Positions 12,685-23,306 are shown, counted from the first letter of the stretch. The stretch is 64,000 bases of DNA from Eledone cirrhosa (GCA_964016885.1 OZ024740.1:199879537-199943536), one strand, 5' to 3'. Made by a program: numbers and translations. Notes: generated from the letters alone by a model not told the origin.

Positions 12685-12884
12685 TTAGGGCGTTGGATTG
12701 GCAGTATTGGTAGAGGGTGGAACGCCATTCTTTGACGTATAAATTTACGGTCCTTTCCATTCTGAGTTCAAATCCTACCAAGGTTAACTTTGCCTTTCAT
12801 CCTTACGAGGTCGATAAAATAAAGTACCAGTAATGCACTGGTTAAATGCACTGGCCTTGTGTCAAAAGTAGAAACAATTATTAT
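12685..12884 (-). repeat. tRNA-derived SINE inside the Helitron
   Basis: Full-length antisense copy of the common SINE ('gttggattggcagtattggt' ... 'ttcatccttacgaggtcgat' ... 'ccttgtgtcaaaagtagaaa'). Flanking 'ttattat' may be the target duplication. Because it interrupts Helitron DNA, it inserted after the Helitron did. Confidence 0.9.
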
Positions 12885-12954
12885 AGCTGACCACTTATAG
12901 ATAAGCATGTTATCCATATCCATATCAATTTGGCATTTGTATAAGCCATTTCAA

Positions 12955-13000
12955 GTAAATAGGGACCTTTTTTACATTGAGGGTCATCTTTTATATTAAT
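12955..13000 (+). repeat. Direct repeat of the Helitron pre-ORF motif
   Basis: 'gtaaatagggacctttttta' and 'tcatcttttatatta' repeat the sequence found just upstream of the first ORF (7607-7652) and at 13880-13925 in the deleted copy. Within this Helitron the two copies bracket the whole coding region. Confidence 0.8.
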
Positions 13001-13317
13001 AATCTATATCTATATCTACATATAATATAAACGATTTGAACTTCCATCATCCTTTTGAGAAACGTGGAACAATACACGTTTTACAGTCAAGCGGAAGATG
13101 AACCATCTCCTAGAGGTCACTACTCTAGGTGGGATCACCTAGAATTGTTCATATACTAGGCACAAACGGTATAACGAAGAATCTGGTATATCTGGAAGAT
13201 TTTTTTTACTGTTTTCTGTATCACACAGACACCACGGACTAGCCTCATACTGTAACCAGACACACATCCAATACAGTCATTTTCTCTTTTACCTGTCTTC
13301 TCTTATCATCTGTTTAC

Positions 13318-13344
13318 CCGGGCGAAGATTGGTATGTCAGCTAG
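13318..13344 (+). other. Helitron 3' terminus
   Basis: 'cccgggcgaag' and 'ggtatgtcag' form the GC-rich stem region before the terminal CTAG. The next base begins the 5' TC of the following Helitron copy. Confidence 0.8.
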
Positions 13345-13465
13345 TCTATATATTAATTTCAACAACGTCAGTACTCCGTGTGTCATAATTCTCGATTATC
13401 ATTGGTTCATAGCCTTCAAACGACTCCGCCCACCTCAATGACGCCAAACTTAAATTAATATAAAT

Positions 13466-13571
13466 AATTGTTTCTACTTTTGGCACAAGGCCAGCAATTA
13501 TCCAGTGCATTACTGGTACTTTATTTTATCGACCCCGTAAGGATGAAAGGCAAAGTTAACCTCGGCGGGAT
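13466..13571 (+). repeat. 3'-truncated SINE inside the deleted Helitron
   Basis: Starts 'aattgtttctacttttggca' and breaks off after 'cctcggcgggat'. The Helitron sequence resumes at 'gccaatgag', matching 7325. The copy lacks the tRNA-distal third of the SINE. Confidence 0.88.
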
Positions 13572-13957
13572 GCCAATGAGGTAGTGATAGGTGAGAGTAA
13601 GAAACAGAGAGGCAAAATGAGCGCTGTAACAATTACCATGTGTGCGTGTGTATGTTCGTGCGCGTATGTTTATGTGTGTGTGCGTGCGTGCAGCATACCA
13701 CAGAAAGTAAAAACTATGAACATGTGTGAGTGTGTAATTATGTGTAAGTGCACTGGTGCGTGTGTACGTTTCCATGAGTGTATGTGTGTGTACGTGGGGC
13801 GTTCCACAATCGCCACGCAGTTTATCTGTCTGTGTGCCTGTCTGTCAGTCCAACATACCATACACAGAGATGTGAAGGGAATAAATAGGGACCTTTTATT
13901 ACATTGACGGATATCTTTTATATTTATTATTGTGTCATTTTTTGACAATTGCTCGAA

Positions 13958-14206
13958 ATGAATACTGATAATAAAAGCAATTCTACTTTATCAAACAGTG
14001 AACTACAGCGGCGACGGCGTGCAGCCAGAAATGAAGAAAACTGGGCCGAACAGCGCTATTGTAACGCTGAAATTCAGAGGCGAAGACGTGCCGCCATGAA
14101 TGAAAATGAGCTGGCTGAACAACACCAACGAAACACTGGAGCCAAGCAGCGACGGCGTGCTGCGATGGTTGAAGACGAATTGGCTGAGCATCATCTTTTA
14201 TATTAA
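13958..14206 (+). pseudogene. Truncated Helitron N-terminal ORF
   Basis: Same 'MNTDNKSNSTLSNSELQ' start and Arg-rich repeats as at 7681. It ends after about 80 codons, where the deletion joins it to the 3' region. It cannot encode Rep or helicase. Confidence 0.85.
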
Positions 14207-14568
14207 TTATCTATATCTATATCTACATATAATATAAAAGATTGGAACTTCCATCATCCTTTTGAGAAACGTGGAACAACCACGTCTTTGCAATGATACA
14301 CGCTTTACAGTCAGGCAGAAGATGAACCATCTCCTAGAGATGACTATTCTAGGTGGGAGCACCTAGAATTGTTCATATACTAGGCACAAACATTACAACG
14401 AAGGATCTGGTATATCTGGAAGATTTTTTTTTACTGTTTTCTGTATCACGCAGACACCACGGCTAGCCTCATACTGTAACCAGACAAACATCCAATACAG
14501 TAATTTTCTCTTTTACCTCTCTTCTCTTATCAACTGTTTACCCGGGCAAAGCTGGGTAAGTCAGCTAG

Positions 14569-14765
14569 TATATATATATATATATTGGTAAACGGAATAG
14601 AAAATGCTGACAAATTGTTCACAGTTGAAAAATAGTTTAATTAGGAATAAAAGAGTATTAGTAATTGTATGGGTTAGTATTCAGTTGTGGTTTTAAGGTT
14701 TTACAGGTTGCGCATGTCTAAATGCTTTTCAAAATTAATTTTGAGATAGAGTGTCCAGAATAACG

Positions 14766-14847
<82 letters not shown>

Positions 14848-14859
14848 TATATATATACA

Positions 14860-14903
<44 letters not shown>
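14569..14903. repeat. (TA)n tracts around a short unique stretch
   Basis: TA runs at 14569-14585 and 14763-14903 with 'acac/gtgt' interruptions. The non-repetitive 14586-14760 is not recognised. Confidence 0.8.
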
Positions 14904-14908
<5 letters not shown>

Positions 14909-16428
14909 TTAGAAACACACAGATACATGCGGACACACACATATATACATGAATGCATCCGCACCCAACTGTGAGTTAAGGGTGCCAACTTCACCGATGT
15001 TGCTCAATGAATGACTGGGACAGACCAATTCAGTTTGAACCAGACTGAACCAGTATCAGAGTTAAAAATACATTATGAAGAGAGAAGAAACATTTAGATA
15101 TAATTAGTAATAAAATGTATCATACCTAAACTGTTCCTAAATTCCTCGACTACGTAGTTTCGTGGCATAAACAAAAACAATATATCAAAGATATAGAGTC
15201 CTTGCGAGGTCTGCCGACTTATCAAGAGGATACCTCATTTTACTAGTCTCAAGAACGCGTCTACACGACGTGAGAAAGAATCCCAAAAGGCGGAGGGGGA
15301 GATAGTCACGCGATATAACGGTCGAGAAACAGAGCTAAGCCTCTTATAACCACGAAAAAAATACCACGGAGGCGGAGGGGGTATTCATATCGAGGCCGTA
15401 GAAGAGGTAGTGAAGAAGGCGAGAAGTATGAGTAATGGAAGCTTTCCAGTTGTCCCCACACTTCAAAGATTGCTCGACCAGAGGGAGTTATTAATACATT
15501 TAGAAACACACAGATACATGCGGACACACACATATATACATGAATGCATCCGCATTCATGTATATATGTATAGGCTTAGCTCTGTTTCTCGACCGTTATA
15601 TCGCGTGACTATCTCCCCCTCCGCCTTTTGGGATTCTTTCTCACGTCGTGTAGACGCGTTCTTGAGACTAGTAAAATGAGGTATCCTCTTGATAAGTCGG
15701 CAGACCTCGCAAGGACTCTATATCTTTGATATATTGTTTTTGTTTATGCCACGAAACTACGTAGTCGAGGAATTTAGGAACAGTTTAGGTATGATACATT
15801 TTATTACTAATTATATCTAAATGTTTCTTCTCTCTTCATAATGTATTTTTAACTCTGATACTGGTTCAGTCTGGTTCAAACTGAATTGGTCTGTCCCAGT
15901 CATTCATTGAGCAACATCGGTGAAGTTGGCACCCTTAACTCACAGTTGGGTGCGGATGCATTCATGTATATATGTGTGTGTCCGCATGTATCTGTGTGTT
16001 TCTAAATGTATTAATAACTCCCTCTGGTCGAGCAATCTTTGAAGTGTGGGGACAACTGGAAAGCTTCCATTACTCATACTTCTCGCCTTCTTCACTACCT
16101 CTTCTACGGCCTCGATATGAATACCCCCTCCGCCTCCGTGGTATTTTTTTCGTGGTTATAAGAGGCTTAGCTCTGTTTCTCGACCGTTATATCGCGTGAC
16201 TATCTCCCCCTCCGCCTTTTGGGATTCTTTCTCACGTCGTGTAGACGCGTTCTTGAGACTAGTAAAATGAGGTATCCTCTTGATAAGTCGGCAGACCTCG
16301 CAAGGACTCTATATCTTTGATATATTGTTTTTGTTTATGCCACGAAACTACGTAGTCGAGGAATTTAGGAACAGTTTAGGTATGATACATTTTATTACTA
16401 ATTATATCTAAATGTTTCTTCTCTCTTC

Positions 16429-16433
<5 letters not shown>
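14904..16433. repeat. Large inverted duplication of tandem units
   Basis: A roughly 59-base motif r ('tttagaaacacacagataca' ... 'tgaatgcatccgca') flanks a roughly 535-base unit U (14963-15497) on the left. To the right of a centre near 15555, the reverse complement of U runs 15573-15949, then r reversed (15950-16012), then U reversed again (16013-16433). The arms match at near identity and contain 'cacgacgtgagaaagaatcc' and 'ggcggagggggagatagtca'. No coding similarity is recognised. Confidence 0.9.

Positions 16434-16493
<60 letters not shown>
16431..16493. repeat. (TA)n(GA)n microsatellite
   Basis: TA run followed by GA run, directly visible. It starts exactly where the inverted unit ends. 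Confidence 0.9.
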
Positions 16494-16497
<4 letters not shown>

Positions 16498-16507
16498 GGG
16501 TGATGTA

Positions 16508-16600
16508 TTTGTGTAAATGGTAGCACAGTGGTCAGGATAACTAAAGATGTGAGTTCGACTCCCCTGTACGTCAATACTCATATTTTTCCGTATATCTTAG
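16508..16600 (+). repeat. tRNA-like SINE fragment
   Basis: 'aatggtagcacagtggtcag' (A-box region) and 'gagttcgactcccc' (B-box) are spaced as in a tRNA-derived promoter. The acceptor stem does not pair, so it is not a functional tRNA. Confidence 0.5.
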
Positions 16601-16670
16601 GGTTCTAAACCCCATTATCAGACTAAAATTACTTTAGTAAAAAAATACGGTGAAAGGTATTCAATTTTCT

Positions 16671-16693
16671 AGTATATATATATATATACACAC

Positions 16694-16755
<62 letters not shown>
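16671..16755. repeat. (TA)n microsatellite
   Basis: Directly visible, with one CA interruption. Confidence 0.9.
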
Positions 16756-16758
<3 letters not shown>

Positions 16759-17195
16759 TAATATAAGATCAAAAGATGGTTAAAGGAGTTCCATATATTT
16801 TATTATGCGCATTTCAAAAACAAACATCATCAAGCAATAATATTTGTGTTTTCATCAGATAAAACAGGAGAACATGATATGAAGGCTAAAAAAACACTTG
16901 TTGATAGTGCAGTTTTAAATCAACATATCTATATATATATGATATGTTGATTTAAAACTGCACTATCAACAAGTGTTTTTTTAGCCTTCATATCATGTTC
17001 TCCTGTTTTATCTGATGAAAACACAAATATTATTGCTTGATGATGTTTGTTTTTGAAATGCGCATAATAAAATATATGGAACACCTTTAACCATCTTTTG
17101 ATCTTATATTATGCATACTCCAGTCCCACAAACTGTAGAGTGCTTCTTATCCGATATCTGCATTGCTTTATTGTACTACAATAAAACTCACTATA
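16756..17195. repeat. Perfect-type palindrome, arms about 170 bases
   Basis: The left arm 'taagatcaaaagatggttaa' ... 'agttttaaatcaacatatc' (16765-16928) is mirrored to 17106 around a short (TA) centre near 16935. It is followed by the 'cttcttatccgatatctgca' tail shared with the elements at 6.4-6.7 and 48.75-48.85 kb. Arm divergence is very low (one or two differences), which implies a recent or conversion-maintained palindrome. Confidence 0.9.
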
Positions 17196-17201
17196 TATAT
17201 A

Positions 17202-18088
17202 TCTACTATATAAATTGGAAGTGGTTGGACGTTGTATATTTAAGTAAGTAAGTAAGTGTAGTCGGATAAACGTCGAAACAGCTTCGTGGAATGCAGCGAA
17301 AATTTACACAATTATGCAAAATGACCCGAGGAGGCGTTGGGTCGACTTTTAGGTTACAAGCTTCCATGGTTACGGAGAAAATCGATGAAACAGGAATATC
17401 CCATTCAAATTGAACTGAGAGAAATCTGTGAACGCAGAAGTATATATTTCGAGAAACGTTCCAACCGAACGAAAACAGGAAGACGATATTTTAATTCGTG
17501 AAGATGTTCCCTGGCAATGAAGGGAAAAAAAACGAGGATAATACGTCGTTATGTGGACCGTGAAGAACAATTTCATGCAAACACAAGACCAAGTTTCTGG
17601 TATAAATGGAGTCGTTAGACTAATATTCTATTTAACATAACAGAATAATTTCCAGCCCAGGAGTTTAAGAATGATGTCAATAAAATTGAAAACGAAAATG
17701 ACAGAGGTTATTAAAATAGTAAATAGTGAACATTTAGGCCAGTACATACGTATGCCCCGACGGACATACACATACATACGCACACACAAATACATATCCC
17801 TCCCCCCCCCCACACACACACACACTCACACAAACACACACACACACATTACTTATGTACTCCGGATGGTCATGGGCACTTTCATTTTTCCAGATATTGA
17901 TTAGAGGGCCTCCCGGCAGATAACCCCCTTTAACCACTTCCTTGGAGTTGACTGAAGAACTCCAGTGCAATGCAACAAAACGTCATAACTTCTGGAGTTC
18001 GCAACCGATTTTCACAAAGCTTGACACATGGGCTACATTATACACAACTGCTATTTAATACCCGAGCAAGGCCGGGTACCTTTGCTAG
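17202..18088 (+). mobile_element. Small non-autonomous Helitron
   Basis: TC at 17202 in 'tctactatataaattggaag'. The 3' end has 'cccgagcaaggccgggta' and terminal CTAG at 18085-18088, with (TA)n on both sides. Length is 887 bases with no Rep or helicase sequence. The interior 17420-17715 is related to 62715-62945 ('acaggaagacgatattttaa', 'gttccctggcaatgaa'). It ends with the common 'ttttcacaaagcttgacaca' type of Helitron 3' region. Confidence 0.8.
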
Positions 18089-18095
18089 TATATAT

Positions 18096-18530
18096 ATATA
18101 TAAATGGAAAAAAATGAGACGGAATTTCATTTCTCACTCTTAGTACGGCTGATACCTAAATATAAGTATGTATACGTACATACATATATGTGTACAGACG
18201 TACAGTAGTATGTATGTATATATATATACATACATGCACACACCCATATATGTACGTATGCTTTATCAAAAATGTATTATAATGTTCGGTTAGTTTGTAA
18301 ACAAACAGCCCGAATTACGCAGTACAGTGCTCGGTAACCATCGTCGCCCTTTTGTTCAACACTGACACAGGAACGATGTACTAGTTTCAACCTTATTAGT
18401 TATCGTCAGCATCGTATACCTTTCTGTCAGATGATTGAACGTTTGAAAGCATATACTTTCCCTATGCATCTTAATGGCTGAGCAGCCGAATGTGCATATC
18501 GAGTGAGTTAGTCGGCCGAGCGGACGGAAA
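18096..18530 (+). repeat. Copy of the 5.55-kb element family, left part
   Basis: 'aaatggaaaaaaatgagacg', 'tttctcactcttagtacggc' and the 'acaaacagcccgaattacgc' core match the family at 5553-6345. It continues through the same loop region (equivalent to 5959-6064) but lacks the mirrored arm. Confidence 0.75.
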
Positions 18531-18960
18531 ACGATAAATGGAAAAAAATGAAAGAAACGAAATTTCATTTCTCACTCTTAGTACGGCTGATATCTAAATA
18601 TAAGTATGTATACGTACATACATATATGTGTACAGACGTACAGTAGTATGTATGTATATATATATATGCATGCATATATATGTACGTATGGGTTTACTGA
18701 ACATTTATTATAATGTTCGGTTTGTTTGTAAACAAACAGCCCGAATTACGCCGCACAGTGCTCGGCTACCATCGTCGCCCTTTTGTTCAACACTGTACGA
18801 CGTAATTCGGACTGTTTGTTTACAAACAAACCGAACATTATAATAAATGTTCAGTAAACCTATACGTACATATATATGCATGCATGTATATATATATATA
18901 CATACATACATACTACGGTACGTCTGTACACATATATGTATGTACGTATAAACACTTATA
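18531..18960. repeat. Second copy of the family, inverted-repeat form
   Basis: Starts again with 'aaatggaaaaaaatg'. The left arm (about 18607-18750) and right arm (about 18797-18945) are reverse complements, including the self-complementary 'gtttgtttgtaaacaaac'. The loop is about 45 bases, much shorter than at 5.96-6.06 kb, so the two palindromes formed with different breakpoints. Confidence 0.85.
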
Positions 18961-18974
18961 TATATATATATTTA

Positions 18975-19045
<71 letters not shown>

Positions 19046-19096
19046 CATATACATATATATATCATACATATATAACTATTAAAATACGCACGCACG

Positions 19097-19145
<49 letters not shown>

Positions 19146-19149
19146 GTGT

Positions 19150-19195
<46 letters not shown>

Positions 19196-19245
19196 ACGTG
19201 CGTATTTTAATAGTTATATATGTATGATATATATATATGTATATG

Positions 19246-19322
<77 letters not shown>
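18961..19322. repeat. Giant microsatellite hairpin
   Basis: TA, 'acgcacgcacgc' and (CA)n on the left (about 19015-19140) are mirrored by (TG)n, 'gcgtacgtgcg' and TA on the right (19141-19265). Non-repetitive 'aactattaaaatacg' occurs in both arms, so this is a true inverted duplication and not chance pairing of simple repeats. Confidence 0.88.
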
Positions 19323-19325
<3 letters not shown>

Positions 19326-20935
19326 GGTTCTGCTGCAAACTCTTGTATTTGGATCCTGTCCCAAAAATATATTCACGTTCTCCTTTTGAAGTAGTTTGTT
19401 TTACATTGCTTTTTCGCGTTTAATTCATTTGCCTTACAACTGTTTAAGATGTTAGCGACAACTTTGTTTTATTTGTTTAATATCAGCTTTTTTCTAACAT
19501 CAAAGAAAACACAAATATTAATGGCCGTATTTCTATTTAGTACTATGTCTTTGATATATATAATGCTTCAACGGATGATGCTTTCACTGCTTCGCTTTGA
19601 AGGAGACAATATTGGTATTCGCATTGTAAAGAGAATACATGTTATATATAGCTAATATCTCCATCAAACAACTATCAATGACGTGTAGTTACGTGACTTA
19701 GTTGGTAAGACATTTTGACTCCTGATCATCAGTTTGGTGGTTTGATTCGCAGTACTGGCAGTGCTTTGTGTTTTCAGTGAAGCGCACTATTTCACGATAC
19801 CTTTCGTGACAGTAAATCATCCGAGAAACCTCTCACGAGAAGCGCCGTCACCGAGGGCTAGCTAAATCTGCTTTGGTGTAAGCTGTAAATTTCATATCTT
19901 ATCGTAAATGAACCTCTTTTTGACGGAAAACATTCTTCTGTTCGATCAAAGGAAGTCCTATCCCGAATCCTCAAATTAAGTGGTAAATAGTTCCACTAAA
20001 ATATTTACGTCGAACATAATTCTCGGACAGAATCTTGTAACAGCTGAATGACAGATGCAGTCTCTTCAATTGTGTAACACAATGATTCGCCGTGCTTAAG
20101 TTCTAAGCGCAGAGGCTCGTTGGGCCTGAGTTAATTTGGCTTTGTTTGAATTAAGTGCAGGTCAATGGCATATTTAATTCTCACCTATTGATAACACTTT
20201 GTCTCAGGTCCGTTATTTGTAACTTACAATTTTCTCCACGTTAATCTGACGATATATAACTAAGGTACATCGTTGCGGGACTAAACCAAGAACCATGTGA
20301 CTACGAAGAACCATAGTGAAAACGAAATAGTCTGATATAGAGCGTCATACAAAAAAGTACCATTTGGGGTGCAGCAATGTTTGGTTACTGGTAGATGTCT
20401 CCATTATATATAAATCCCAATATATAATAGTCTGTGACAATTGGAAAAAGTCAGTACATATTTTAAAATCTTTTCTTCATTCTCTTATTCTAAGTCAATA
20501 ATATTTAGCTGAGATGGCTAAAATATGAACTTATTCAATAATATATTATTGCATTGCATGAACAGATCGGTAGGTATTTCTATAGCCACAAACGGTATCC
20601 AGTGTATCGCAAACATATATCAAATACATTGAATCATTGTCTATTCGCAGGGAACTGGCTTCGTATAGAATGATAAAAACGATATTTTCAATTAAGATAA
20701 TTTCTCTTTATCAATAAAACGAATCGTGGTCTTATGTAATATATCATAATAAATATTACTTTGTTTCCTCGATACAAAGTGATCCAACATTAAGCATACA
20801 TTTTATCGATTATCTACCATAGTTACACCTGACTCTAAAAAGGCATTTTATAGATTCTAATAGCATCCAGTATGTAAGATACTTTTTCTCAGTGTTTGTA
20901 TTGAAAGATGTTACCGTTATGTCGTTCGTTTGAGG
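19323..20935. other. Unassigned DNA with a SINE-like patch
   Basis: Mostly unique. At 19690-19830 'agttggtaagacattttgac', 'tggtttgattcgcagtactg' and 'agcgcactatttcacgatac' look like a decayed tRNA-derived SINE. No coding similarity is seen. Confidence 0.4.
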
Positions 20936-20937
20936 AA

Positions 20938-21150
20938 ATATATTCCTTTATATAAACCCTATCTGAATATTGTTGCAGGATGATCAGAAAGAAGGCGTAA
21001 CTGGACATAGAAAAGCTCGCATTAATAGATGACGTTGCCAGGTTTTGAGTGGTGTATAGACATCTACAGAGATATTAATGCCCCATTAATCTTCGATCTA
21101 TAACCATTAAGGAGAGTATATTAACGGAAATATACGGAATTGTGACAAGC
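20938..21150 (+). repeat. Old interspersed repeat, copy 1
   Basis: 'atattgttgcaggatgatca', 'acagagatattaatgcccc' and 'gatctataaccattaagg' align in order with 28135-28345. The family is not recognised. Confidence 0.75.
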
Positions 21151-21249
21151 ATTGTCTCAAATACATTTTGCCGTACATATTCAGCTCTTTTCCGCTATGG
21201 TAATAATATGAATCAGTCAATATACACATAAATAAATGGGGAATATAGG

Positions 21250-21360
21250 CGATGATATAGCTGCGTGGTTAAGAAGTTAGATTTGGAATATGGTAATATC
21301 GGCTTCAGTTCCATGGTGTGGCAACTTGGGCAAATGTCTGCTTCTGTAAGCATTTGAATT
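21250..21360 (+). repeat. Decayed tRNA-derived SINE head
   Basis: 'tagctgcgtggttaagaag' (A-box region), 'cggcttcagttccatggtg' (B-box) and 'caacttgggcaaatgtctgc' match the head and body of a common octopus tRNA-type SINE. Confidence 0.65.
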
Positions 21361-21399
21361 TCTGATAACAGCTATGTAAACTAAAGTAAAATAACAGAA

Positions 21400-21505
21400 A
21401 GTGTATTGCTCAAATAAAACAACGTCCGACGGGATTTGATCTCTGAACCTTGCGATTGTGAGTTCAACAAATTCACCACCAAGCCATGGTCCTCCACGTC
21501 AAGTA
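21400..21505 (-). repeat. tRNA-derived SINE head, minus strand
   Basis: On the minus strand 'ccatggcttggtggtgaatt' and 'aggttcagagatcaaatccc' are placed as A and B boxes, followed by 'tgttttatttgagcaatac'. It is not a cloverleaf-competent tRNA. Confidence 0.6.
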
Positions 21506-21744
21506 TGTGATATGGCGTTTTCATTATTAGCCTAGTTTTCTCAAAGAGCCATTTCCTGCATTTATTTATTCTTTTATTTGTTTGAGCCATAAGACTGTAA
21601 CAATGCCTCCGCAGCGACATCCAGGGATTTAGTCGATTATATCGGCCACAATTCTCATATCTCCATGTCTGGTACATATCAATCTCTTGCTGTGATATCA
21701 CCGAGGGTGAGGGGACATAAACAAAAAGTAAAGGTGAACACACG

Positions 21745-21812
21745 TGCATACACACACACACACACACACCCACACAGGGAGAAACACACACACACACATA
21801 CAGACATACATT
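21745..21812. repeat. (CA)n microsatellite
   Basis: Directly visible. Confidence 0.85.
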
Positions 21813-22057
21813 TTCGGGTTATAGCTACTGTCGCTCAGACAGTGGGATTGGCTCAGTGCACAGTCTATCCTCACTTTAAAAAATACCTTCACGCACAGGC
21901 ATTGCACGACAGAATTAATTAATAATTATTAATAATGTTGTATCGTGCAATGACCATACTCGATAACGAGAGGGAAGCCATCATATATATATAGCCAAAT
22001 AATTTATGAAAGAGTTACAAGCCATTAAAACATATCTTTATCAAGCTCTTACACGCG

Positions 22058-22082
22058 TTTCGCCCAATGGGGATCATGTGAG
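22058..22082 (-). ncRNA. Decayed hammerhead-ribozyme-like motif
   Basis: On the minus strand 'catgatccccattgggcgaaacgcgtg' (shown in two parts: catgatccccattggg and cgaaacgcgtg) has the GAAAC box, a short CCC/GGG stem and a near-palindromic 'acgcgtgt' that could serve as a type-I stem III. The CUGANGA box is mutated. The position downstream of the GIY-YIG region fits PLE hammerheads. Confidence 0.45.
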
Positions 22083-22723
22083 GCAGATATTGCAAGCAAA
22101 GATTTTAATTACATACCCTGTAAGGGTTAAATACAAGTTTTACATCACCTTGCATAGTAAATACAAATGTTAAAAGTGTAAACACGGTGAAAACGAGTGT
22201 AGTTTGCTAATGGAGGTAATTACCGGTGCAAGTATAACGTTTGCTATGTAAGTTATGACCACTACCAGCTATGGAAAAACATGTTTTCTTTATTTAAAAG
22301 GAATTAACATATGCAGGGTTGGTCAACTCAGTATAAATGAAGCCGTGTTAAGGTGTGAATATGAAAGACTATTGGTAAAGTAGTTAAATACTACCAACAG
22401 GTATACCTAATTCATGGGGGCATGTTGAGTGCGAATTAGAAGGCCTAGAAAAATAAAACTAATTTGGATTGAAGTAGTATGTTCATATGATCAATTGTCT
22501 AAGAAATAATTCAAGTTTAAGCAAAGTTCGTAATGTTACTTAAAGCCGGTCTAGCCGAGAGGAAGAATATAGCGGGGTAGGCCCCACTTGATATATGCTG
22601 CGCAACTTCCTAGCGGGAAAACAGTGGGTGGATGATGGTATTATTCCACATTGTTTAATGGTTAATCTACCGCTGGTAAGTGAGGCCAAGATGCGTTGCT
22701 GAGAACATCAGGTGTGATAATGG

Positions 22724-23160
22724 TTATTCCGCTGTTGGGTTCCATCTGTAGAAAGATTGTTGTAGTCGATGGCCGCAATTGATGACAGTTTCGGCCCGAC
22801 TATTTATGAGTTCCAGGGGTGCTTGCACTATATAAAACCCTTCCATTAGGAAGAGATGGCAGCTTTTTTTAAAATTATATGTTGCAGCTTGGTTCACAAT
22901 TTTCCAATGAGTGGTGTAGCTAATGTTAGAGTCTGTTAATTGGGTAATAAAATTATCGAGGGAAGTAGAGTATCTAAGCTTCCTATTCCTAAAAGAGTGG
23001 AGATGCGCACGAAATCTAGTATTGAACGCCCCAGAAGTAGCTCCTATGTAAGACTTAACACTATTAAAGGTAGTAACCGTGCATCTACAGATAACGTTTC
23101 TAGTCAAGCAGTAGCCTCGGAGTGAACAATTGTCAGGGTTACGACAGTTGCAATGTTTTT
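22724..23160 (-). pseudogene. PLE A GIY-YIG endonuclease with Cys-rich linker
   Basis: The minus frame reads a Cys cluster 'CNCRNPDNC' and 'RGYCLTRNVICRC' (about 23075-23158). The GIY-YIG core follows, with 'SYIG' (residues 19-22 counted from Met at 23107), the conserved Arg in 'FNTRFRAH', and a downstream 'EGFYI' that supplies the Glu. In the family this domain nicks DNA to prime reverse transcription. The frame is open here and ends at 22724, so this is one of the best-kept PLE parts in the window. Confidence 0.82.
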
Positions 23161-23306
23161 TGATGGCGAGGGCTGGTGTTAATCCTATTACTATTATTAA
23201 CTACAGCACCATATCTGCCATTTTTGTGGTTGGCGTTATTATCGCGACAAACACGCGTAGTGCTGCTATGTCCACTTCTCGTGTTATAGCGTCTTCTACA
23301 GCGGTT

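Larger units (their letters stand above)
7190..13344 (+). mobile_element. Helitron, near full length, coding region broken
   Basis: The element starts with TC in 'tctattatatatatat', carries Rep and Pif1-like helicase remnants in order, and ends in a GC-rich hairpin region followed by CTAG at 13341-13344. Length is about 6.15 kb. The same 5' and 3' sequences bound the deleted copy that follows, which supports the boundaries. The coding frame is interrupted by at least six frameshifts or stops. A SINE is inserted antisense between the helicase and the 3' end. The left boundary is uncertain by about 10 bases. Confidence 0.88.
13345..14568 (+). mobile_element. Internally deleted Helitron, tandem to the first
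   Basis: It begins 'tctatatattaattt', matching 7190 onward, and follows the 5' region through the first 80 or so codons of the Arg-rich ORF. It then jumps inside 'gagcatcatc' to 'ttttatattaa', which is 12990 in the first copy, and follows the 3' region to CTAG at 14565-14568. The deletion junction has a 'catc' microhomology. A truncated SINE replaces about 10 bases of the 5' part. It abuts the first Helitron with no intervening base and is followed by (TA)n. Confidence 0.9.

Noticed and set aside
16508..16600. tRNA gene
   Set aside because: Promoter-like boxes only, no cloverleaf; SINE fragment.
21381..21922. Overlapping frames of 138 and 85 codons around 21.4-21.9 kb
   Set aside because: They run through a CA repeat and an antisense tRNA-SINE head; no domain is recognised.
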